The notes: a model not told the origin generated them from the letters alone. DNA of 26,338 nt from Desulfobulbaceae bacterium (GCA_031256095.1 JAIRRG010000038.1:1-26338); one strand, 5' to 3'. Counted from the first letter of the stretch, positions 1 to 8,046 are shown. Made by a program: numbers and translations.

Positions 1-144
1 AGCGGCCAGGGTCTGTGAACGTTCGATGACCATGGCTTGATTAATGATAATACGCATGACTTCAGCCATTTGCGTCAATCCGCCGGGTTGAGAAAGCAAT
101 TGAAGGATGTTTTCCGGCACGGTAGATTCGAGTTGGTGGGTCAT
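1..144 (-). CDS. IS256-family transposase, N-terminal fragment cut by window edge
   Basis: The minus strand from an ATG at 142-144 is open to base 1, giving 48 residues that begin MTHQLESTVPENILQLL and continue through MRIIINQAM and ERSQTLAA. This pattern (short acidic start, a helix ending in an alkyl-rich NQAM/NEAM, then ERS/ERQ-x-L-x-A) is the N-terminus of IS256/mutator-type transposases, which cut and paste or copy insertion sequences with a DDE domain lying further downstream, outside this window. An AGAAAGGAG-like ribosome binding site precedes the ATG. The start overlaps the stop codon of the IS3-type orfB by ATGA, which is unexpected for two unrelated elements. The identification rests on 48 residues and family memory, so it is moderately sure; whether the rest of the gene is intact cannot be seen. 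Confidence 0.6.
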   Translation of the reverse strand, partial: MTHQLESTVPENILQLLSQPGGLTQMAEVMRIIINQAMVIERSQTLAA

Positions 145-1027
145 ATCGGACTCCTTTCTGTGGTGGATTCGTCTCCAAACAGAAACCTCGCGGGAGAGAG
201 GTAGCCGAGCGTGGAATGACGACGCTTGCGATTATAAAACGGGTCAATATAGTCGAACAGATCAATCCGTGCTCCTCCCGGGTACGGTAGCGGCAACCGT
301 GTACCCGTTCATTCTTTAAGCTGTTGAAGAAGCTTTCCGAGGGTGCGTTATCCCAACAGTTCCCCTTCCCGCTCATGGAGCGGATCATGCCGTATTCCTT
401 CAGCCGTGCCTGAAAGGGGTGGCTTGCATACTGGCTGCCCACGATCCGAGTGATGGATTAACCCAGGCGCCGGTTTGCGACGGAACCAGGCCATGGACAG
501 GGCATCGACGACAATATCAGCTGTCATGTTCGGCTTGATCGACCAACCGACGACCTCACGGTTGAACAGGTCAAGGACGATGGCCAGATACAGCCAACCC
601 TCCTCCGTCCGGATAGAGGTCAAATCGGCGCTCCATGCTTGGTTCGGCCCTACGGGTTGAAAAAGTTCCTCTCCAGCAGGTTGGGCGCAACCGTCAGCGT
701 GTGCCGGGAATCGGTGGTCGCCTTGAATCGTCGTTTGTGGCGCGCCTTGATGCCGTTTTCCCGCATCAGACGCTCAACGCGGCCTTTGCCCGCCGGCAAA
801 TCTCGGTGGCGCAATTCCCGCACCATGCGCGGGCTGCCATAAGCGCCTTTGACCTCGGCGTCAATCGTTTCTATCAGCGTGAGTAACTGTGCGTCCGTCA
901 GCCGTTTGCGGTTGGGGCAGCCACCACGTTTCCAGGCGCGATAACCATTGTGGCTGACCTGCAGCGTCTCGCACATCTCTGTTAGCTCGTAGTTCTGGCG
1001 ATGCGCATCCATCCAGGCGTACTTCAT
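141..1027 (-). pseudogene. IS3-family orfB (DDE transposase), three frameshifts
   Basis: The orfB frame begins MKYAWMDAHRQNYEL and carries the HTH_21-like region and then the rve integrase core. Reading is interrupted at about 660-664 (a run of five T where three or six would keep frame), at about 438-440 (one extra G in the codon after HHSDRG) and at about 265-272 (one base missing after CRYRTREE). After these three corrections the protein continues through SESFFNSLKNERVHGCR and RRHSTLGYLSPARFLFGDE to a TGA at 141-143. All three acidic catalytic residues are present but lie in two different frames. The length corrected for indels (about 295 residues) is normal for IS3 OrfB. Without frame restoration it cannot produce a working enzyme. 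Confidence 0.8.
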
Positions 1028-1315
1028 AGCGCATCCTTCGCGAAGAACGCCGTCGCTTTTTTTAGGATTTCTACCTGCCGTTGCAGCCGGATGTTCTCCG
1101 TCCGCAAACGCGACACCTCCATTTTTCCACGCTCACCACTTTGCCGCCAGCAGCGTTGAGCTTGCCTGCCTTGGCGGCTTTCGTCCAGTTGCGCAATGTC
1201 TGTGCTCAACAACCCCTAGTTCTCGTGCTGTAGCGGCAATCCCCTGGCTGCTGTTCACACGCTTGACCGCCTGCATCTTGAACTCCGCCGTATACTCCCG
1301 TCTCGGTATTTTCAT
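1024..1315 (-). pseudogene. IS3-family orfA, frameshifted
   Basis: The frame starts at an ATG at 1313-1315 behind a good GGAGGAGAAGGAG ribosome binding site and encodes the usual OrfA helix-turn-helix start (MKIPRREYTAEFK, then ATARELGVVE). It loses frame at about 1207-1212, where CA seems duplicated relative to the expected continuation reading QTLRNWTKAAK. The protein then needs a second shift at about 1122-1127, in a run of five A, before the leucine-zipper end (MEVSRLRTENIRLQRQ, VEILKKATAFFAKDAL). Apart from the indels the sequence is clean, with no stop codons in the corrected frame, which suggests recent inactivation. OrfA normally binds the IS ends and is fused to OrfB by frameshifting. 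Confidence 0.75.
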
Positions 1316-1743
1316 CTCCTTCTCCTCCCAGATCGTTTAGATTACTCTCTTTACCCTTGGAAGGCGAATTGCAGGGGGATGATCAAATTTCATCTCTTTA
1401 AATTTTCAATATAAAACAATGTTGTTTTCCCACAGGTAAAACATGCGGCTTTTATGAAAAAGAAGTATAGTGAGTTCTCGTGGTGTTTTCCACTTACCGC
1501 GTTGGTTTATTTGTTTGATAGAAAGAGAAAAATACCATGGGGAAAAACCCTTGACGGTGGTTGTTCTTATCATCGTTGGTTGCATTGATAAAAATAAACT
1601 GGCGCAACTAGAAACAGTCAATAATTGTAGTGGTTAGTTGTTTTGCAATGATATATGCTTGCATTGTAAAAGCAATTTTATAGATTCTCGTTGAAATACT
1701 TTGTTCGGTGAAGCGACCGAACATTTTTTCTTTTGGTTCAAAG
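1316..1743. other. AT-rich spacer between IS debris and parA
   Basis: No convincing gene. The sequence becomes AT-rich after about 1385. Three short look-alike stretches are present: GTTTTCCCACA at 1424-1434, GTTTTCCACT at 1484-1493, and TGGGGAAAAAC (the reverse orientation) at 1538-1548. They resemble degenerate DnaA boxes but none matches TTATCCACA well. A hairpin with T-tract at 1702-1734 is listed separately. A 71-codon minus-strand frame at 1406-1621 has no recognisable features and is not supported. Location next to parAB and close to dnaN/gyrBA makes an origin region possible but unproven. Confidence 0.5.
1702..1734 (+). terminator. Rho-independent terminator or attenuator upstream of parA
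   Basis: An 8-base arm TGTTCGGT (1702-1709), a six-base loop GAAGCG and the exact complement ACCGAACA (1716-1723) are followed at once by T6-C-T4. This is a textbook intrinsic terminator for plus-strand transcription. There is no plus-strand gene directly upstream, so it either ends an RNA from the spacer, is a relic of a gene displaced by the insertion sequences, or attenuates parA itself. A GTG at 1708 that would extend ParA by 12 codons lies inside the first arm, which argues against using it as the start. Confidence 0.7.
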
Positions 1744-2517
1744 ATGTCCTTGTCCGCAAAAATAGTGGCGATAGCCAATCAGAAAGGTGGTGTCGGCAAA
1801 ACAACGACTGCGATCAACTTGGCAGCGGCATTGGCTGGCCAGCAAAAAAAAGTACTTTTGACTGATTCCGATCCCCAGGGAAATGCCTCCAGCGGTCTAG
1901 GCATCGCTGTTAAAAAAAGAGAAAAAAACCTGTATAGCCTGTACAGTGGTATTTGTGACACAGAGACGGCGGTTTTTCCCTCTTCAGTGCCTGGGCTGGA
2001 TATCATTCCAGCGACAATCGACCTAGTGGCTGCTGAATTGGAGTTGATCAACCAGGATGAGCGGGAAAAACGTCTGAGCCAAATTATTGCTCCACTGCGG
2101 GAGCGGTACGATTTTATTTTTATTGACTGTCCACCGTCGCTTGGACTTCTGACCATCAACGCCCTTACCGCTGGAATGTCGGTGCTCGTGCCGGTACAGT
2201 GCGAATATTTTGCCATGGAAGGGTTAGCCCAACTTGTTAATACCATTCGCTCTGTGAAACGTGGCTTTAATCCTGATCTGTATATTGAGGGACTGCTTCT
2301 AACTATGTTCGATAAAAGAAACCGACTGGCTTATCTGGTCAGTGAGGAAATAGGCCGTCATTTCGCGCCGCACATGTTTAAGACCATAATCCCGCGTAAT
2401 GTCCGCCTGAGTGAAGCACCAAGTCATGGGCGCAGCACCCTTGATTATGATGCCAGGTCGGTAGGTGCCATTGCCTATCAACAACTGGCTCAAGAATTTT
2501 TGCGAAAGCAGGAGTAA
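1744..2517 (+). CDS. parA: Chromosome partitioning ATPase ParA (Soj)
   Basis: ParA/Soj is a deviant Walker ATPase that dimerises on the nucleoid with ATP and moves ParB-parS complexes to segregate new origins. The sequence shows the signature KGGVGKTTT at about residues 14-22 (deviant lysine K14 and Walker lysine K19), the A' region DSDPQGN at 41-47, the Walker B-like FIDCPPSLG, and C-terminal PRNVRLSEAPSHG typical of chromosomal ParA. Length from this ATG is 257 residues, normal for Soj, with only a six-residue lead before the first strand. A GTG at 1708 would add 12 residues but falls inside a terminator-like stem. Neither start has a clear Shine-Dalgarno site, so the start is uncertain. 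It is followed after 4 bp by parB and is probably co-transcribed with it. Confidence 0.93.
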   Translation: MSLSAKIVAIANQKGGVGKTTTAINLAAALAGQQKKVLLTDSDPQGNASSGLGIAVKKREKNLYSLYSGICDTETAVFPSSVPGLDIIPATIDLVAAELELINQDEREKRLSQIIAPLRERYDFIFIDCPPSLGLLTINALTAGMSVLVPVQCEYFAMEGLAQLVNTIRSVKRGFNPDLYIEGLLLTMFDKRNRLAYLVSEEIGRHFAPHMFKTIIPRNVRLSEAPSHGRSTLDYDARSVGAIAYQQLAQEFLRKQE

Positions 2518-2521
2518 ATTG

Positions 2522-3376
2522 GTGGCTAAACAACCAGCACTCGGCCAAGGAGTCAGTTTGCTTTTTGGTGATTTCCGGGACGAGAATAAATTTTTTCAAT
2601 GCAAAATTGAGCGTATTCATCCCAATCGATTTCAGCCGCGTCTCCATTTTGACGATGATCTGCTCGCCGAACTGGCAGATTCAATACGAGAAAATGGCGT
2701 TATTCAGCCATTAATCGTCAAAAAAATCGCTGAAACGGGCAATTTTGAATTAGTGGCTGGAGAAAGACGGTTACGGGCAGCGAAAATAGCTGGCCTCGCC
2801 GAAATTCCTGTGGTGGTAATGAATGTGGACTGCGATGACCACTTACTGGAACTCGCCTTGATCGAAAATGTTCAACGCACTGACTTGAACGCCATCGAAG
2901 AAGCCGAAGCATACCAAAAACTGATAAATTCCTTTGGTTATACCCAGGAAGAAACCGCGAAAAAGGTCGGTAAAAAGCGTTCGACCATTACCAATATGCT
3001 GCGGCTGCTTAATTTGCCGGAAAACATCAAAGAAGATGTGATTAACGCCGTGCTGACCGAAGGTCATGCTAGAGCCTTACTGCGTCTGGTCGATGTTCCA
3101 GAGCTGTTGACTCATGTCCGAAATGAAGTGGTGTCAAAACAACTTTCTGTTCGCCAGACAGAAAATCTTGTGAAAAAAGAAAGCTTGGCACCAACCGCCG
3201 AAGAAGAAACCAAAAAACAAACCAACCCAAAAATTATTGAGTTAAGCAAGAAAATGACTTCGCATTTTGGCACTCGCGTCAAGATAAGCCAGCACCACGG
3301 TCGAGGGCGGGTAGAGATCGAATATTCTTCTCTAAATGAATTAGATAGGTTATGCGTTTTACTGCTTAACGGTTAA
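2522..3376 (+). CDS. parB: Chromosome partitioning protein ParB (Spo0J), CTP-dependent clamp
   Basis: ParB binds parS sites near the origin, loads as a CTP-dependent sliding clamp and stimulates ParA. Visible parts are the short N-terminal ParA-contacting tail, the FQPR box and GVIQPLIVKK, the CTP-binding motif AGERRLRAA, the ENVQRTDLNAIEEA box, and the helix-turn-helix GYTQEETAKKVGKKRSTITN, followed by a basic linker and a C-terminal dimerisation domain. The GTG at 2522 is chosen because AGGAG at 2510-2514 sits seven bases upstream. It gives 284 residues; the frame is open further upstream but would overlap parA. The RLGxGLxALL-type start of many ParBs is replaced by LGQGVSLLFGD. No perfect parS site was seen in the window. 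Confidence 0.93.
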   Translation: MAKQPALGQGVSLLFGDFRDENKFFQCKIERIHPNRFQPRLHFDDDLLAELADSIRENGVIQPLIVKKIAETGNFELVAGERRLRAAKIAGLAEIPVVVMNVDCDDHLLELALIENVQRTDLNAIEEAEAYQKLINSFGYTQEETAKKVGKKRSTITNMLRLLNLPENIKEDVINAVLTEGHARALLRLVDVPELLTHVRNEVVSKQLSVRQTENLVKKESLAPTAEEETKKQTNPKIIELSKKMTSHFGTRVKISQHHGRGRVEIEYSSLNELDRLCVLLLNG

Positions 3377-3424
3377 GTTTTTCATTCTTTTTCTTGGTTT
3401 TCTCTCAGTAATCTCCTTTTAAGT

Positions 3425-3453
3425 TTGCCAATAGTATAATTTTTATATATTAT
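3425..3453 (+). promoter_or_regulatory. Candidate sigma-70 promoter for the hemC-dnaN-gyrBA-gpsA run
   Basis: TTGCCA (3425-3430) and TATTAT (3448-3453) are separated by exactly 17 bases and each matches the sigma-70 consensus at five of six positions. The spacer and -10 region form an imperfect dyad beginning CCAATA (3428) and ending TATTGG (3456), which could be a repressor site. The region between parB and hemC is very AT-rich. The implied leader to the hemC ATG is about 45 bases. Predicted from sequence only. Confidence 0.5.
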
Positions 3454-3503
3454 TGGTATCATTGAATTGGTAAGAGCTTTTCCTTGAAGAGTATGTTATA
3501 AAA

Positions 3504-4454
3504 ATGAAAATTAATATAATAAGCAGAAGGAGTGAATTGGCGTTGTGGCAAACCAAATTTGTCTCAGAATTGCTCGGGGTTAATGGCCACCAAATTACTC
3601 TTTCTACCATGGAGACCATGGGCGACCGCAATCTTGGCGTCTCCATAGCCCAAATAGGCGGTAAAGGGATTTTTACCGCTGAACTGGAAGAAAAGCTTTT
3701 AACCAAAGAAAGCGACATTGCGGTGCATAGCGCCAAGGATATGCAATCCGTTTTGCCGGACGGTTTGGAAATAATAGCTTTCACCAAAAGGGAAAAGGCG
3801 CACGATACATTAATCAGCGATAACCCAGACATTGACTTATCAGACAGCAGCCAATTGCTGCGGGTAGGTACTTCTTCGGCACGAAGAAAAGCCTTTCTAA
3901 AAAAATACTATCCCTGGGTTACCATCATTGATGTGCGGGGAAACCTACAAACCCGCATCAGAAAAATGCAGGAAGGTCTTTGTGATGCTTTACTGCTCGC
4001 TTATGCGGGAGTAACTAGAATGGGCTACGAGGCGATGATTGTCCATGAATTTCCTCTTGATCAATTTGTCCCACCTGTAGGTCAGGGAACGATAGCAGTT
4101 GAAGCGGCGACAAAAATAAATAAGGAAAAAAAGGCAGAAATCAGGAACCATGTTAATCATACTGAGACAGAAGTTTGTCTTCTCGCCGAACGCGCTTTTT
4201 TGAAAGCAATGAATGGAGGATGCAGTATTCCTGTTTTCGCCCATGCCATTCTAAAAAATGGTGGTATGTGTCTCAAAGCTGGTATTGCCACTCTTGATGG
4301 TTCAAAGATGGTCGCCGGAGAAAAGAAAATATTCTCATTACAAGATGTTGATGTGATGAATGTCGGCAAAGAGCTGGCCAGTGAAGTACTGCAATCAGGT
4401 GGTGAAGAGATACTCGCGGAATGTTTACGCGAAATAAATAAGATCTCAGCATAA
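3504..4454 (+). CDS. hemC: Porphobilinogen deaminase (hydroxymethylbilane synthase) HemC
   Basis: HemC joins four porphobilinogen molecules into hydroxymethylbilane in the haem/sirohaem/cobalamin pathway and works in the cytoplasm. The family is shown by the start SRRSELALWQ, QIGGKGIFTAELE, the catalytic-aspartate box HSAKDM (D79), VGTSSARRKA, DVRGNLQTRIRK, PPVGQGTIAVE, and NGGCSIPV carrying the cysteine (C240) that binds the dipyrromethane cofactor. Length is 316 residues, normal. The HSAKDMQ box differs from the more common HS-x-KD-x-P by lacking proline. Start ATG has only a weak GAAGAG upstream. It lies 127 bp after parB and 27 bp before dnaN, so it probably heads a transcript with the replication genes, an unusual place for a haem gene. 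Confidence 0.93.
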   Translation: MKINIISRRSELALWQTKFVSELLGVNGHQITLSTMETMGDRNLGVSIAQIGGKGIFTAELEEKLLTKESDIAVHSAKDMQSVLPDGLEIIAFTKREKAHDTLISDNPDIDLSDSSQLLRVGTSSARRKAFLKKYYPWVTIIDVRGNLQTRIRKMQEGLCDALLLAYAGVTRMGYEAMIVHEFPLDQFVPPVGQGTIAVEAATKINKEKKAEIRNHVNHTETEVCLLAERAFLKAMNGGCSIPVFAHAILKNGGMCLKAGIATLDGSKMVAGEKKIFSLQDVDVMNVGKELASEVLQSGGEEILAECLREINKISA

Positions 4455-4481
4455 TTAAGCGAGGAACAAGGAGAGAAAACG

Positions 4482-5615
4482 ATGTCTATTCATTGCGTAA
4501 TTGATAAGGAAAATTTTTTAGAAATTCTTGCTGGCGTCCAAAATGTTACGAGCAAAAAAAACACCATGGCGCTTCTTGCCAATATCCTGCTGCAATTAGA
4601 AAATTCAACTTTAACGATCACCGCCACCGACATGGAAGTAGGTCTTCAGTTTAATATGGAAGCCGCGGAAATAACCGCCGGTTCCATCACTCTGCCATCA
4701 AAAAAACTCTATGAGATTATCAAGGTTTCGAGTTCTGACTTCATTGAAATAAAAGAAATGGAAAATAATTGGGTGATGATAACGGCCGGGCCAAGCACCT
4801 ACAATCTCGCGGGTATGGCCAGTGCCGAATATCCAAAATTTCCTAAACGGGAAAAAGCAGGATACACCAGAATCGCTTCGGCCATATTTCTTGAACTGAT
4901 TGACAGGACTCAAAACAGCATCGCGGGCGAACAGGAAAATATCTATTCTCTCACTTCAGCGCTCATTGATATCGAGGAAAAAAACGGTGAGACACTTATT
5001 CGGATGGTGTCGTCTGATGGACACCGTTTGTCGGTGATGGAAAAAATCACCAGTAATGAAATACTGAAACTAAAAAGTGATGATGGATTGATTCTGGTTC
5101 CGAGAAGAGGAATCCAGGAAATGAAAAAATATTGTGAAAATCGTGATGAAATAGAAATCTGCTTGGAAAATAGCCAATTTTTCATTAGCGATAGTAAATC
5201 AATGTTGGTTATCCGGCTGAAAAAAGGGGAATATCCTCCTTATAAATCTATTATCGAAACAATCCAGAGAAAATATCGGGTGACGGTGGAGAGGGAAAAA
5301 TTCATTGAATCTCTGGTTAGAAGCGACTTGTTTACACAGGACACCTATCATACAATTCGTATTGATTTGGGCCGAGATAGCATGACTCTTTCTTCCGAAA
5401 ATATTGAACTGGGAAGTTCCAAAGAAGAATTACCAATGAGTTACAACGGCGAGGAATTTAGCCTGGGGTTTAACTGCCTCTACTTCATTGAAACGCTGGA
5501 AGTTATGGAAGGGGAAACGGTTTATATGGACTTGGATGGCAAAGACAGCGCCTGTTGTTTCACGTCGGAGGCCGACCACGGTTTTTTAAGTATTATTATG
5601 CCTATGAATATCTAA
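4482..5615 (+). CDS. dnaN: DNA polymerase III beta sliding clamp DnaN
   Basis: The beta clamp is a ring-shaped homodimer that tethers polymerase III and other clamp-binding proteins to DNA. The 377-residue length fits the three-domain clamp. Visible hallmarks are TSKKNTMALLANILLQ near the start, TATDMEVGL, ITLPSKKLYEIIK, and a second domain containing VSSDGHRLSVMEK. Domain three contains SYNGEEFSLGFN followed by YFIETLE, and the protein ends IMPMNI, in place of the common PMR(L/I). A strong AAGGAGAG ribosome binding site precedes the ATG. The usual upstream neighbour dnaA and downstream recF are missing; hemC and gyrB flank it instead. gyrB begins 13 bp downstream, so co-transcription is likely. 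Confidence 0.95.
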   Translation: MSIHCVIDKENFLEILAGVQNVTSKKNTMALLANILLQLENSTLTITATDMEVGLQFNMEAAEITAGSITLPSKKLYEIIKVSSSDFIEIKEMENNWVMITAGPSTYNLAGMASAEYPKFPKREKAGYTRIASAIFLELIDRTQNSIAGEQENIYSLTSALIDIEEKNGETLIRMVSSDGHRLSVMEKITSNEILKLKSDDGLILVPRRGIQEMKKYCENRDEIEICLENSQFFISDSKSMLVIRLKKGEYPPYKSIIETIQRKYRVTVEREKFIESLVRSDLFTQDTYHTIRIDLGRDSMTLSSENIELGSSKEELPMSYNGEEFSLGFNCLYFIETLEVMEGETVYMDLDGKDSACCFTSEADHGFLSIIMPMNI

Positions 5616-5628
5616 TAGGAAAACAAAG

Positions 5629-8046
5629 ATGAGTAATGAGCAGAACAGTTACGGGGCGGAAAATATAAAAGTTCTCGACGGCTTGGAGGCCGTCAGAACC
5701 CGTCCCGCCATGTATATCGGCAATACTGGTATTGAAGGTTTGCATCACCTTATCTGGGAAGTGGTCGATAACAGCATCGACGAGGCCGTCGCTGGTTTTT
5801 GCGACAATATCAGGGTGACAATTCACGAGGATAATTCTGTATCGGTTGAAGATAATGGGCGCGGTATCCCGGTTGGTATTCATCCCACCGAAAAGGTATC
5901 AGCGCTTGAGTTGGTTATGAACACGCTGCATGCCGGCGGAAAATTCGATCATTCGACCTATAAAGTTTCTGGTGGTTTACACGGAGTCGGAATTTCCGTG
6001 GTCAATGCCCTGTCAAAATTCACCACCGCTATAATCAAGCGCGAAGGCCATATATTCCGACAAACCTACAAATGTGGCAACAAAGCTTCGGAATTGGAAA
6101 TTGTTGACAATAGCGACGAAACAGGCACGAAAATAACATTTCTGCCGGATGAAACTATTTTCAGGGAATCGACGGTTTTTGATTACGAGACCGTAAAAAT
6201 CCGGCTCCGGGAATTGTCCTTCTTAAATAAAAATGTTCATATTTTCTTAAAGGATGAGCGAAACGGTGAAGAGGATACTTTTCACGCCTCTGGTGGTTTG
6301 CTGTCTTATGTTGAGTTTCTCAATCGCAATCGTACCGTCATTTTTCCGGATCCCATTGCTTTTTCCGTAGAAAAAGACAACATCCAGATCAATATTGCTC
6401 TGCAATACTATGACGGATATAACGAAAGGTTATATTCGTTTGTCAACAATATCAATACCAGGGAGGGTGGTAGCCACGTATCTGGTTTTCGTGCCGCTTT
6501 AACCAAATGTATTAACAAATACGCTGGTGACGACAGTGTTTGGAAGAATATCCGCGAAAAAATGAGCGGCGATGATGTCCGGGAAGGCTTGACCTGCGTC
6601 ATATCAGTTTATGTTCCGAATCCGCAATTCGAAGGCCAAACGAAAACGAAACTTGGCAATTCCGAAGTTAAATTCATAGTTGAATCGATTTGCTCCGAAA
6701 AACTGACGGCTTTTTTTGAGGAAAATCCGGCTATTGCCAAGAAAATCATTGAGAAAGTGGCCGAGACGGCACGCGCCCGTGAGGCCGCCAAGCGAGCGAG
6801 AGATTTATCGCGAAAAAAGAGTTCCGTCAGTTTGCTGATGGCTGGAAAACTGGCGGAATGCCAGGAAAAAGATCCAAAGAAGCGAGAAATATTTATTGTC
6901 GAAGGGGATTCAGCAGGCGGTTCGGCCAAGCAAGGCCGGGACCGCTCAATTCAGGCAATTTTGCCCCTGCGCGGCAAAATTCTTAATGTCGAAAAGGCAA
7001 GATTGGACCGGATTCTTGGCAGCGAAGAAATTAAAAATCTTATCGGGGCGCTGGGTTGTGGTATTGGCAAAGATGAATTTGTTCTCGACAACTTGCGCTA
7101 CCATAAGATTATCATCATGACCGACGCCGATGTCGATGGCGCCCACATCAGAACCTTGTTGTTGACCTTTTTTTATCGGCAAATGCTGCCATTGTTGCAG
7201 GGTGGTTTTGTTTATATCGGCCAGCCGCCACTGTTTAGGCTCAGTAAAGGAAAAAAAGAACTGTATTTTCAATATGATGATGAGTTAAGAACCTATCTTT
7301 TCAATGAGACCAAGGGAAAGCTGAGTGTTGTGTTTCGTGAATGTGGGGAAAAAGAATTCGCTGGCGATGAACTGGTTACCATTCTTGATGGGCTTTCCCG
7401 GTTTAGAAATACTCTGCGTAATTTATCGCTTTTGAATATCCCCGATGATGTCATTATCTCTTTGCTCGAAAACAATGTCAAAAGTTCCGATCAGTTTAAT
7501 GATGTTTCTTTTCTGACGACGCTTTTGTCATCATTACAATCTGATCAATACGCCATTGGCCTTCCCCGCAATTGCCCATGGAAAAACGATTCCTGGGAAG
7601 CCGATGTCACAACAAAAGACAAAAGCAAAAGGCAATTCACCATTGGGCCACGCATTCCTTTGTCACCAGAGTACCGCAAAGCCCTTGATATGTATCGTGC
7701 AATCAATCCCTATCTTCATTCCACTGCTACTTTTCGCTTTGTTGGTAAGGAAGGAGGGCTTGACCGGGAAATACAAGTGACATCATGGACAAAAATTATC
7801 GATACCATTCAAGAAGAAATGTTCAAAGGCTTTCATCTGCAGCGTTACAAAGGTTTAGGCGAGATGAATCCCGAACAACTTTGGGAAACAACGATGAATC
7901 CCAAGAACCGAAGCCTTGTTCAGGTCAATATCGCCGACGCTGAACAGGCCGATGAGATATTCACCACACTAATGGGTGATAAGGTGGAACCAAGACGTGA
8001 TTTCATTCATAATCACGCCATGGAAGTAACAAATCTTGATATTTGA
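5629..8046 (+). CDS. gyrB: DNA gyrase subunit B
   Basis: GyrB is the ATPase half of the A2B2 type II topoisomerase that introduces negative supercoils. The GHKL ATPase domain shows LEAVRTRPAMYIG, the Mg-coordinating EVVDNSIDEA, EDNGRGIPVG and GGLHGVGISVVNALS. The Toprim domain has EGDSAGGSAKQGRDR with catalytic E425 and the DADVDGAHIRTLLL metal site near residue 498. Between about 560 and 730 there is the roughly 170-residue insertion found in GyrB of proteobacteria, and the tail carries QRYKGLGEMNPEQLW. The length of 805 residues fits this long type and excludes ParE. It is 13 bp after dnaN and 7 bp before gyrA. The region is visibly more AT-rich than the later part of the window. Confidence 0.97.
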   Translation: MSNEQNSYGAENIKVLDGLEAVRTRPAMYIGNTGIEGLHHLIWEVVDNSIDEAVAGFCDNIRVTIHEDNSVSVEDNGRGIPVGIHPTEKVSALELVMNTLHAGGKFDHSTYKVSGGLHGVGISVVNALSKFTTAIIKREGHIFRQTYKCGNKASELEIVDNSDETGTKITFLPDETIFRESTVFDYETVKIRLRELSFLNKNVHIFLKDERNGEEDTFHASGGLLSYVEFLNRNRTVIFPDPIAFSVEKDNIQINIALQYYDGYNERLYSFVNNINTREGGSHVSGFRAALTKCINKYAGDDSVWKNIREKMSGDDVREGLTCVISVYVPNPQFEGQTKTKLGNSEVKFIVESICSEKLTAFFEENPAIAKKIIEKVAETARAREAAKRARDLSRKKSSVSLLMAGKLAECQEKDPKKREIFIVEGDSAGGSAKQGRDRSIQAILPLRGKILNVEKARLDRILGSEEIKNLIGALGCGIGKDEFVLDNLRYHKIIIMTDADVDGAHIRTLLLTFFYRQMLPLLQGGFVYIGQPPLFRLSKGKKELYFQYDDELRTYLFNETKGKLSVVFRECGEKEFAGDELVTILDGLSRFRNTLRNLSLLNIPDDVIISLLENNVKSSDQFNDVSFLTTLLSSLQSDQYAIGLPRNCPWKNDSWEADVTTKDKSKRQFTIGPRIPLSPEYRKALDMYRAINPYLHSTATFRFVGKEGGLDREIQVTSWTKIIDTIQEEMFKGFHLQRYKGLGEMNPEQLWETTMNPKNRSLVQVNIADAEQADEIFTTLMGDKVEPRRDFIHNHAMEVTNLDI

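Larger units (their letters stand above)
141..1315 (-). mobile_element. Degenerate IS3-family insertion sequence (orfA + orfB)
   Basis: Minus-strand orfA and orfB reading frames typical of an IS3-family element lie end to end, with orfA stop and orfB start overlapping as ATGA at 1024-1027. The catalytic DDE triad is still recognisable: D in ADLTS, D in HHSDRG and E in SESFFNSLKNE. At least five small indels break the two frames, so the element should not make its own active transposase. I could not find convincing terminal inverted repeats or a target-site duplication, so the limits given are those of the coding part. The right-hand flank becomes AT-rich chromosomal sequence soon after 1330. 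Confidence 0.8.

Noticed and set aside
1708..1743. A GTG start at 1708 adding 12 residues to ParA
   Set aside because: It lies inside the first arm of a terminator-type hairpin, has no ribosome binding site, and the added residues do not resemble ParA starts.
3364..3390. Terminator after parB at CTTAAC/GTTAAG followed by TTTTT
   Set aside because: The arms are separated by one base, so only about four base pairs could form; too weak.
5556..5571. parS-like half-site TGTTTCACGT inside dnaN
   Set aside because: Only the first ten of sixteen bases match the usual parS; the second arm is almost entirely wrong.
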